Assembly: GCF_954871325.1 (NCBI RefSeq)
Contig: NC_088775.1
Coordinates: forward strand, 53,111,561 to 53,175,560
Length of the DNA stretch: 64,000 nucleotides
From: Gordionus sp. m RMFG-2023
Lineage: Eukaryota > Nematomorpha > Gordioida > Chordodea > Parachordodidae
Reading direction: 5' to 3'
A model generated the notes under the pieces. The model was not told where the DNA came from. It saw only the letters and a program-made list of their open reading frames with translations, and made no database searches. Of the stretch, positions 55,727 through 64,000 are shown one piece after another (position 1 is the first letter of the stretch; each line of letters begins with the position of its first letter). A program made the position numbers and the translations under genes.

Positions 55727-58481
55727 ATGTCTCCCCTAATCAGCGGGAGACTCCCGCAATTTTTTAGTTTACTCGCAGAAATCTCTCTCCCGCAAAACTA
55801 CCGCAATTAAAAATCTCCCGCAAAATCTACGGCAATTTTTTAATTTCTCCCGCATTTTTTTTCGTATTTAACATTTTTAATATATAAATAATAATTTTGA
55901 GAGACATTAATTGATTATTTTTATATTTTTAAGATAAATTTTAAATATTTATTCGAAAAACATGTCTAGTTTGTAAATTTCTTTCTATCCTGATTTATTT
56001 TTATCCAATAATAAATCAACATCATTTCATTCATATAAGTCAGCAGGGAAGTATATTAACATCGATTGCAATACAAAAATATTCTCAAAAATAAATAATA
56101 CGGATGCAACTACATTTGCGGAAAACATATACATCTATCATTTAGTTCAACATTCACAGAGCTATATCATCACAATGTGGGTTGGATCTTTTTCTAATGA
56201 TATTTAACGACTCCAATATAAGTGCAAACCTTACTTGTGGCAGAACAATGAGCATGGCTATCACAAGTGTTTTAGTACCTGAATCCTAGAGGCCAATTCT
56301 AGACGATAAGATGGGCATCCATATGCAATTCTAACAGATGCATCTAATATGGGAAATATTAAATTTCCCTCGATCCTTCGCTATTTCAGCAAGAATAAGA
56401 ACATTTCAATAAAACTGTTAAAATCTTTTGCTCGGATAGTGAAAAATCAAACGATGTATCTAGCCACATAATGGTAAATATAGCTGATTCCGGGTTATCA
56501 ATGATTTGCATGTCAGCTTTCTGCACTGATAATGCCTCTTTGGCCAAAACCAAAGTTACTGAATTAACAACAATAATGAATTAATACCAATTGGCTGTAT
56601 ATGTCATATACTACATAATTCTTGCAAAAAGGCAATAAATGTACTATCTGTGGATGTCGAAATCATTGTGATGAAATGTTTTAACGAATTTAATTCATCA
56701 ACTAAAAGAGTTAATGAATTAAAAGAGTTGGTGAAGTGGTCTGACTTGGAATGGTGCGAGTTGTTGCGATATATACCTATCAGGTGGTTATCATTAATAC
56801 CTGCCATCGATAGAAATTTAAAATTTTACGAACCCCTTAAAAAAATATTTCTTAAATAAAAAATTTAAAAGCTGTCCTGAAATTTTGAAAAATTTTTTTG
56901 AAGATGAAATGGCAGAAGCTTATTTAGGATAAGTTTCAGATGTAGGAAATCTACTTCATGCAGTTAATATTCAGTTGCAATCAGGATATTCTTTAGTAAA
57001 AAAGATTCACAAAATCATGCTACAGCTCTGTTCATCTCTACAGTTAAAAATTGATAATAAATTTCATGACGCTATTGCTAAAAATATTATATTAAAATGT
57101 TCAAATAATATCTAATTAATACATTTTTAAATGAAGCAGATATTTCTATTAAGACAATTTTAGATTATTTACAATCAAAATTTGATTTCATTAACTCTAT
57201 TTACAAATGTATAAATATTATGACCTTGGAACATTTGTAATTTAATAAATTTATTAAAAATACCGAAATACATTGATGTCTTGTTTGAGGAGATTATAAT
57301 TCTCTCTATTTTTTATGATTCGTCAAAATACTTAAAGTTAGATGGTCAAAAAACAGAGGAGAAATGGGTAGAATTTTTTTGTAATATTGATAAATCCCCA
57401 TACTTGGAAAAAATATGCGAGTATGTCTTCTCCTTACCTCATTCTAATGCCTCATCCGAGCGCATTTTTAGCCTGATGAGAACTGCCTGGAAAAAGGAGA
57501 GAAATCGGATTGCTTTAACAACATTAGAGGCCGAACTAATGGTTAAATAAATATATAATATATCATGCCAGGAATTTTATAAATATCTCAATAACGACGG
57601 CAAACATTTAGTTATATTATTTAAATCTCAAATAAAATTTAATTAAGTTTTAGCAATGGCGCCATAAAATCTATTGTCAATTTTTAACTGTAAAGATGAA
57701 CACATCTGCAGCATAATTTTGTGAATCTTTGTTAATATTCTTCTGATTGCAACTACACATTAACAGCTTATTAGATTTCCTACATGTGAAATCAAGATAT
57801 ACCTCTGCCATTCATTATTAAAAAAAATTTTCAAAATGTTAGGACAGCTTTTATAATTTTTATTTAAGAAATATTTTTTTAAATGTTTATAAAATTTTAA
57901 AATTCTATCGATGGCGGGTATTAGGAACATATCGCAACCAACATTGTGCTGACTCAATTCCGTAAATACACTCTGTTTTTACCAAATTCACTGAGCTGAG
58001 GCATTATCAGATCAGAAAACTGACATGCAATTTGGTTAGCTATGTCTTTGGATTTTTCACTATTTGAGGGGAAAAAATTTAATAGTTTTATTGAAACGAC
58101 CTATTTTGTTGAAATAGAGGAGGATCAAGGGAAATAATTTAATATTTCCCTTATTAGATTCATCTGTTAGAATTCCATATGTATGCCCATCTTTCAAATC
58201 GTCAAGAATTGACCTCCTGGATTTAGGTCCTAAAACATTAATGATGGACCTGCTCATTTTTGTTCTACAAGTATAGTTTTCATTTATATTAAGTCGTTAA
58301 ATATTATAAGAAAAAGATCCTACCAACATTGTGATGATAAGTACCTCTGTGAATGTTGTGCTACAAGATAAGTTATTACAATTGTCGTAACTGTAGTTTC
58401 ATCTGTATTATTTCTTATTTTTGGAGTACCATATTATGTATTTAAACGTGATATGTGATAATTAAGCACCTATCCCTATAA

Positions 58482-58523
<42 letters not shown>

Positions 58524-58570
58524 TAGATTTCTAATTGCGGTCGTTTTGCGGGACATTCGCATATTTTTTA
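55727..58570. mobile_element. hAT transposon (family H3) present as an inverted pair
   Basis: The left end CAGGGTTGCCATGTCTCCC is followed by repeated CTCCCGCAA blocks. Plus-strand transposase pieces are 56650-56859 (IPIRWLSLIPAIDRNLKFYE) and 57281-57550 (CEYVFSLPHSNASSERIFSL, then AWKKERNRIALTTLEAELMV). From about 57670 to 58570 the sequence turns round: the minus strand repeats the earlier part (IPAIDRILKFYKHLKKYFLN at about 57860-57930; DGHTYGILTDESNKGNIKLF at about 58140-58200). At 58523-58556 even the terminal CCCGCAAAACNACCGCAATT block reappears inverted. Stops and frame changes break both halves. The right terminus itself (complement of CAGGGTTGCCA) and a target duplication were not found. 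Confidence 0.75.
58485..58521. repeat. (AC)n microsatellite
   Basis: About 18 uninterrupted AC dinucleotides within the inverted half of the hAT element. Confidence 0.97.
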
Positions 58571-58789
58571 TTGTAAAATTAAAATCGTTTTTTTTATAAA
58601 ATTTTATCTTGTTTACATTCTTTTATATTTAAAAAAGATCGTTGGTTTTTTTATAAATTAATATATTTGAATAAATCAAGATGTTATTTTATTTTGAAAA
58701 ATAGTTACCGACTTTGTATATTTATATAAACTAATTATAAAAAATAATAGGCGGATAATTAAGTCAATTCAAAATCCCTTCCGAAGGCC

Positions 58790-59000
58790 GGTGTAACGTG
58801 TGAAAGTGATTACCGTGAGATTTCGAATTCTCACACCATCAAAATCTCACGGCTGAAACCGTGTGAAAGTGATTTCATGAGATTTTGATTTTTATCGCTT
58901 CAAATACATTGGGGGCCATTTAAATCATCAAAATCTCACGGCTATTCAATATTTCAAAATCTCATAGATATTTTTAAAATCTCGCATTATTGATTTAAAT
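58790..59000. repeat. Cluster of AAATCTCACGG motifs in both orientations
   Basis: 'aaaatctcacggct' occurs at about 58850 and 58930, its complement-like 'gtgagattt' at about 58817, and 'accgtgtgaaagtgattt' twice. It resembles the subterminal region of a DNA transposon and lies just upstream of the integrase-OTU gene, but no matching block was found downstream of that gene. Confidence 0.45.
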
Positions 59001-59123
59001 ATACTTTTAAAACGTCAGATTTGATTGAGGCTGTCAAATTAGAAATATTTCTATATAATACAATTTAATTTGAAATTCTTTTTCATTATGAAGTAAATTT
59101 TAACAATATATTTTTTATTTCAG

Positions 59124-62100
59124 AAATATTTTAGCTCAAATTATAATGATATATATGACTTCCTAAAATGTTCTAACACCGCCTTCAAGATTATAGAAAA
59201 TCAATTATTCTATGGGGAAAGTAAATTTTAGATATGTCATGATTAATTTATTAAAATTAGCCATTATAAGTTTAATGTAATATATTATTTTTTAACATTG
59301 AAAAATGCTCAGGCCATTAATTATTATCTTTTTTTCATCTAAAATTAATTATAGCTGCAAATGTAAGTGTATATATATATATGTAAGAACATTTGATAAA
59401 ATTTTACATATAGGCATTTTTAAATGCTATTTTACAACTAAAATTTAATTTAGATTATCACATAAAGATGAAAAGTAAATGTTAGATTTATTTATTATAA
59501 TGTATATTGGGCTTATAAATGATTGCATAATTAATTTATTAAAGTTAGGTATTATAATATATACAACTAAAATTGTATGACAAAATTAAGTGCAGTTTAT
59601 TATTCTAGCCATTGATTATATATATTTTTTCTGCATCACAAATATTATTATATATATAATTTAATGATATTTTAGAAGAAAGAAAAGTTATACTGACAGG
59701 TAGTGTTGTTAAACGGCTTGTTTTGAGCCGATTTTTAAAAACGGCTAACTCAATATTTCGTCCAGAATAGTATTACGCAAGCCTGAAGATTTTGTTCATA
59801 GAAGGAACAAAGGTTTGGACATCTATTAGCGAAATCTCGAGGCTTAGAAAATATTTTCCTGGATATTGAATTAGCCGTTTTTAAAAATCGGCTCAAAACG
59901 AGCCGTTTAACAACACTGCTGACAGGAGATGAACAAAAAAAAATAATTAAAACAATACATGAGGGGGGTGTATCTACAGTTGCAGGTATTGCTATGGGAG
60001 GGCATCTGGGGATTAATAAAACTAATAAATTGCAATATTCTTTTAATTATTTTTTTTAAGCTTTTATTGGTTGGGGAGCAATAAAAGTGTTAGAGAGTTT
60101 ATCAAATCCTGTGAGGTTTGTCAAAAATCAAGCAGTCGTTTTGATAAAACCTCAAATGTTTTGCACAATATTAAAGTTGTGCCAAAGTCTTGGTATCAAA
60201 TTGGCATCGATTTAATCCAGATGCCAGAATTTAAGGAAAAATACAAATATATTTTATGTGCCATATGCTATTTTTTAAAATATTTAATGGCTATTCCTAT
60301 TAAGGATAAAACAGCTAAATCTGTTGTAAAAGCCTTATACATCATTGTCAACACCCATCAATGCTATGAAGTAATAAAATAAAAATACCAAGCAGGGAAT
60401 TCTGTAACAATGTTACAGAATTCCATAAATATTGTGGGATTGTCCAGAGAGTAACCTCAGCCTACCACCCACAAGCAAATGGTTTGGTTGAGCGAGTTAA
60501 CAGAACAATCCAGAACCGAATAGCAAAATCGGTTTTGGATATCCCAACTGACTGGCCAGATGCTTTGGTAGGGGTGTGTGGCACCTACAATTCTTGCATA
60601 CACTCTTCTACGGGATTTTCGCCCTATGAACTGATGTATGGTCAGAAACTACGACGCCCTCTTACAGTAGAAATAATTTTTAATGTTATATTTTTAATTA
60701 ATATTTAGTTACAAAACAAAATTGAGGATGTATTAGCCTTAGCAGAGGTTATGGCAAAAATAACAATTGATCATTGTTTAAAAGAAGAGTTAGAAATTAA
60801 AATGGCTCATCTTAAAAAAATAACGGAACTGGCTATACAAAATATTGGTATAGCCCAGCTTAAACAAAAAAAGGATTACGAAAAAAGATCAAATGGTTCT
60901 AAATCTTTTATTTTGGGACAAAAGGTTCTTGCTTGGAACCATAAATGGTTAGATAGGAAAGGGGGGAAAATGTTGAACCCCTGGATAGGCCCTTATTTGA
61001 TCAATAAAATATTTGATAAGGGTAATAATTTTATATTATATTAATTATTACTGTATATCAAGGTGTATATGAATTAATAACCACGAATAATCTCATATTA
61101 AAAACAAAATATAATTTATCCAATTTAAAAGAATTTATTGTAAGAAACAATGAATATCCAGATGAAAATGGTAATGATTTTTAAAAAATTACATTTTTTA
61201 TGAAGTAAAAAAAATATTTTTAGATACAAAAATTAATATTTAATAACTTTATAATTATTTTTAATGTTTTTATTATAATTAATGCATTGCCTTTAGATAG
61301 TAGTTCCCAAAATGGCCTTTATGATGAAATTATTCCACTTGCTACGGAGTTTGTTGATCCAAACTCTTCCAGAGGTATTGTATTTAGGATATATATTTGA
61401 ATTATCTTTTGAATGATAATTTTATAATTATTTTTTGAATAATAGCCTTATTATTATTTTTAATGTTTTTATTATAATTAATGCATTGCCTTTAGATAGT
61501 AGTTCCCAAAATGGCCTTTATGATAAAATTATTCCACTTGCTACGGAGTTTGTTGATCTAAACTCTCCTAGAGGTATTGTATTTAGGATATATATTTGAA
61601 TTATCTTTTGAATGATAATCTTATAATTATTTTTTGAATAATAGCCTTATAATTATTTTTAATGTTTTTATCCCCCCATTTTTTATATAAATAAAATTAT
61701 TATTAAATATTTTAATATTGTCGCGAATATAAAAATGGGTCATATCGGGCCCATACAAAATTATCATTATATTTTATATAAGTAAAAATAGCCGTATTTA
61801 ACATTGTGGCCATCGCCCTGACTTCTGTATCAGAAGCCCATATCTGCTGTGTCATTACATTATTTAAGACATAAGTTTTTATGTCTATTTTTTTGTTCGT
61901 GTCGTAAAGATAATTTTCAATTACCTTTCCCATCTCGAATGTTAGCATAATTTGATTTATTTTTTAATTTATTACGTATACAGAATTGGATGAAGATATT
62001 TTGATAATAAATAAATTAGAAAATATCCCTAGATATTTTTTTCCTACAACAAAGGTATGGAAAAAATATCATGCTAAAATATATGGTCTAAAGCCTCCCA

Positions 62101-62630
62101 AACGTTGTCGGGATGTAGACTATGGGAAACAACTTGGTGAACCCACCATCCTGGTGCAAATTGAAGGTGATGGGAATTGTTTTTATAGGTAAAACATATT
62201 AATATAAAATTTCATTTTATTCTACTTTATATAATTTAGGGCGATTAGTGTAGAGCTTACTGGAGCTCAAAATTCCCATGTTATTCTCAGGCAATGGTTG
62301 GCACAATTTATGCTAACATCCGAGATGGGAAAGGTAATTGAAAATCATCTTTACGACACGAACAAAAAAGTAGACATAAAAACTTATGTCTTAAATAATG
62401 TAATGACACAGCAGATATGGGCTTCTGACACAGAAGTCAGGGCGATGGCCACAATGTTAAATACGGCTATTTTTACTTATATAAAATATAATGATAATTT
62501 TGTATGGGCCCGATATGACCCATTTTATATTCGCGACAATATTAAAATATTTAATAATAATTTTATTTATATAAAAAATGGGGGGAGTCATTTTGAAAAT
62601 GTTTTAGATTGCGATTTATCTTCCATCTAA
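59124..62630 (+). CDS. Ginger-like integrase gene with C-terminal OTU cysteine-protease domain, multi-exon
   Basis: Visible exons: 59124-59220 (SNYNDIYDFLKCSNTAFKII, ENQLFYGE); 59676-59699 (KERKVILT); from 59926 (IHEGGVSTVAGIAMGGHLGI, first half of an HHCC finger); from about 60060 to 60666 (FIKSCEVCQ, WYQIGIDLI with the first catalytic Asp, SAYHPQANGLVERVNRT with the Glu); from 60709 (GPYLINKIFD, a GPY/F module) to 61170; 61297-61374; 61496-61573; 61984-62188 (GDGNCFY); 62240-62630 (SHFENV). Introns with GT-AG ends include 60667-60708 (42 bp) and 62189-62239 (51 bp), both exactly in frame. The OTU part keeps Cys in GDGNCFYR and His in SHFENV. The integrase part has about three breaks, including the second Asp region, so the transposase is probably dead while the OTU part is open. 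No RT, RNase H or gag is present, so a Ginger-type DNA transposon or a gene derived from one fits better than an LTR element. The true start exon was not found. Confidence 0.75.
59701..59918. mobile_element. hAT-type MITE (family M1), copy 3, lying exactly as an intron
   Basis: 218 bp, TAGTGTTGTTAAACGGCT... to ...CCGTTTAACAACACTG, flanked by exact 8-bp duplication CTGACAGG (59693-59700, 59919-59926). The last G of the left duplication plus the element's first T give CAG|GTAGTG, a 5' splice site. The right duplication gives GCTGACAG|G, a 3' splice site. Removing 59700-59925 (226 bp) restores ...ATA CTG ACA GGA GAT GAA..., in frame between KERKVILT and GDEQKK of the integrase gene. Splicing is predicted from sequence only. 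Confidence 0.93.
61249..61670 (+). repeat. Tandem duplication of a 199-bp unit carrying one 78-bp exon
   Basis: Unit 1 about 61249-61447, unit 2 about 61448-61647, and the beginning of a third to 61670 where the inverted repeat starts. Each full unit contains an exon (61297-61374; 61496-61573) coding SSSQNGLYDEIIPLATEFVD-type sequence, with identical acceptor (GCCTTTAG) and donor (AGAG|GTATTG). The two exons differ at about four bases. Confidence 0.88.
61671..62586. repeat. Inverted repeat: 284-bp copy of the last OTU exon inside the preceding intron
   Basis: Left arm 61671-61954 is the reverse complement of right arm 62304-62586, with only a handful of differences (about 98 percent identity by eye). 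The right arm is coding (MLTSEMGKVIENHLYDTNKK ... NDNFVWARYD). The left arm lies within the intron 61574-61983. Between them is a loop of about 350 bp holding the OTU catalytic-Cys exon. A transcript across it could fold into a long hairpin. Confidence 0.93.
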
Positions 62631-63276
62631 TCATTATTTGTTTTTTTTATTAAAAAAAATTTTTTATATAAAAATATATAAATATATTTCATTCATATTA
62701 TAATTTATCGCCTTATATATATATTTTTTATGAAAGTTGTAGTTTATAAATAATATTCAATTACATTCTGATATGCAATATATGATAATAATTATATTTT
62801 TCCATGATGTTTTTATTAAATTTAAAATGTATAAATATTTATATCAATAAAGTTCTTCGTCTATTTTCTTATACCAAATAAAGTTTTATCTAATATTTGT
62901 GACCCAATTCAGTACAAAATAATATAGAGATGGATTATCTTTAAAACATTATATTAGGTAAACAAAATAAGCATTACGATTAAGCCATTTAGGCTAAGAA
63001 TTTATCTTACTGTTTCTTTGCAGTGATTTTTATAGGGTTGGGTAGAAAAGGCGGTTTGCCTCTAGTAAATTTTCAGTCATATATGAGCTTTGTCTAAATT
63101 AATGTCTATCGAGAAGATGTACTTTGTATAAGAAATATCATGGGATCGGAGTATTTGGTTATTTTATAAATTTCATGTTGTGTAAATTAGCATGTTAGTA
63201 AGGATCTCTTCCCTACCTAAATATTGCTAAACTTTAATTATGATATTGATTGGAGCCTCCTATCAATAATCTGAAC
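62631..63276. other. AT-rich stretch, no gene seen
   Basis: Downstream of the integrase-OTU gene. 'aataaag' near 62845 and 62878 could be polyadenylation signals, but nothing fixes which, if any, is used. Confidence 0.4.
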
Positions 63277-63579
63277 TAGAGGTCTGGATTGGGTGGTTTT
63301 TTCGCCCGTACTTGAAAAAAAATATTTTCAACATTGGGCGAGAGGGTTAAAAAATTTGGGAGAATTTGATATTTTTCAGGCGAAATGAGCTGAACAGTAA
63401 ATAGTTTTTCATAATATTCCATATTATATTTTTAATTAAAAATACATTAAAATAAATAAAGAGGCAAACCAGCCATAAAATAATTTTAAAACAAAATATA
63501 TATAAAAAAAATTATAAGTGAGAGCGAGGGCAGGTTAAATAAATCTTTTGGCTAAAAACCCGCCCATTACAGACCTCTA
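63277..63579. mobile_element. hAT-type MITE (family H2 ends)
   Basis: 303 bp, starts TAGAGGTCTGGATTGGG and ends CCCATTACAGACCTCTA. Flanks ATCTGAAC (63269-63276) and ATCTGCAT (63580-63587) agree at 5 of 8 positions, a decayed duplication at best. The termini match the H2 hAT element at 33693-35365 (TAGAGGTCTGCATGCCC). It has GC-rich subterminal parts, an AT-rich centre and no coding. Confidence 0.7.
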
Positions 63580-63701
63580 ATCTGCATATCTTATCACACA
63601 CTATTTGGTATGATATGCAGACTAAAAATATAAATTTAAAACTATAGAGAGGCAGCGACTATTTAGACAAGATAGATAAAAAAAACAATTTAAATAAAAA
63701 A

Positions 63702-63779
63702 TGTAAGCTACAGGATTTGAACCCGCAGTTTGAGGATAGGTAATGTAAGTCTTACTAACTAGACTACCCACCACACCTT
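63702..63779 (-). mobile_element. tRNA-like sequence, probably a SINE head or tRNA pseudogene
   Basis: The minus strand has an A-box-like TGGGTAGTCTAGTTAG (63770-63755) and a B box GGTTCAAATCC (63723-63713) at tRNA spacing. The 5' side (GGTGTGG) does not pair with the 3' side (AGCTTAC), so a functional tRNA is unlikely. It is followed on that strand by a T-rich run (about 63701-63690), which could end polymerase III transcription. Confidence 0.5.
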
Positions 63780-64000
63780 GTACTGCTTAATTTTATTTGT
63801 TATATATAATCTACTTTTTAATTAAATTTATATATATCAAAAAGAGAAATTTTATTATATTGTTAACTTTAATGATGTTAAAATAAAGATGAGCTCTTGA
63901 AATGAAACAATATATATTTTACAAAGCTGAAGTAAGCTATTCAAATTAATTATTTTTTAAAATATTTTATTATTATTCTATGTCTAAAAGAACTAAAAAT

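Noticed and set aside
60028-60060. A 29-bp GC-AG intron in the integrase zinc-finger region
   Set aside because: Too short, and the donor context is poor. The joined protein would also be several residues short of the family spacing.
59124-62630. LTR retrotransposon or Polinton as the source of the integrase
   Set aside because: No RT, RNase H, gag, capsid, polymerase B or LTR nearby, and the exon layout with OTU fits a Ginger-type DNA transposon better. Not excluded absolutely.

Overview
The window is AT-rich eukaryotic, almost certainly animal, DNA made up largely of transposable elements. The evidence is GT-AG introns of about 40 to 60 bases, and a mix of Ty3/Gypsy-type LTR fossils, LINEs, tRNA-derived SINE heads, many hAT elements with exact or near-exact 8-bp target duplications, pogo/Tigger and MULE-like transposons, and integrase-derived (Ginger-like) genes. 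There is no bacterial operon structure, rRNA or CRISPR. I cannot name the species. Only one small two-exon reading frame (15619-15917) looks like a possible host gene.

Layout. 1-4122: the 3' part of a broken Gypsy-type element with its 3' LTR. 4.4-8.3 kb: dispersed repeats and a 1.4-kb purine-only tract. 8.3-14.3 kb, minus strand: a gag fossil, a pogo/Tigger transposon and a second Gypsy element that the pogo interrupts. 15.6 kb: the possible host gene. 17.4-22.5 kb: four hAT remnants, two with target duplications. 22.8-24.5 kb: a satellite-like array with a unit of about 128 bp. 24.5-29.0 kb: repeats and AT-rich DNA. 29.9-30.8 kb: C-terminal pieces of a KRBA2-like integrase-derived gene, one on each strand.

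31-44.5 kb is a nested stack. A LINE with a restriction-endonuclease-like C-terminus is interrupted by a hAT element (itself holding a Gypsy fragment) and by a third Gypsy element with both LTRs. That Gypsy element carries a further hAT in its integrase region, a LINE 3' fragment in its 5' LTR, and a MITE plus an RTE-like LINE in its 3' LTR. 46-50.5 kb: an LTR gag fossil split by a hAT copy, and a MULE-like transposase split by a pogo-type element. 50.6-51.2 kb: a SINE. 52.7-55.3 kb: a foldback palindrome. 55.7-58.6 kb: a hAT element duplicated as an inverted pair.

59.1-62.6 kb is the most interesting locus: a multi-exon gene with an integrase (HHCC zinc finger, rve core, GPY/F module) followed by an OTU cysteine-protease domain. 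One of its introns is exactly a 218-bp hAT-type MITE plus one 8-bp target duplication. The duplicated target CTGACAGG supplies both the GT donor and the AG acceptor, so splicing would restore the pre-insertion reading frame without a scar. This is the signature expected of an 'introner'. Two other copies of the MITE sit at 42.4 and 51.6 kb, and one has its empty site in the window. The same gene has a tandemly duplicated symmetric exon, and a 284-bp inverted copy of its last exon inside the preceding intron.
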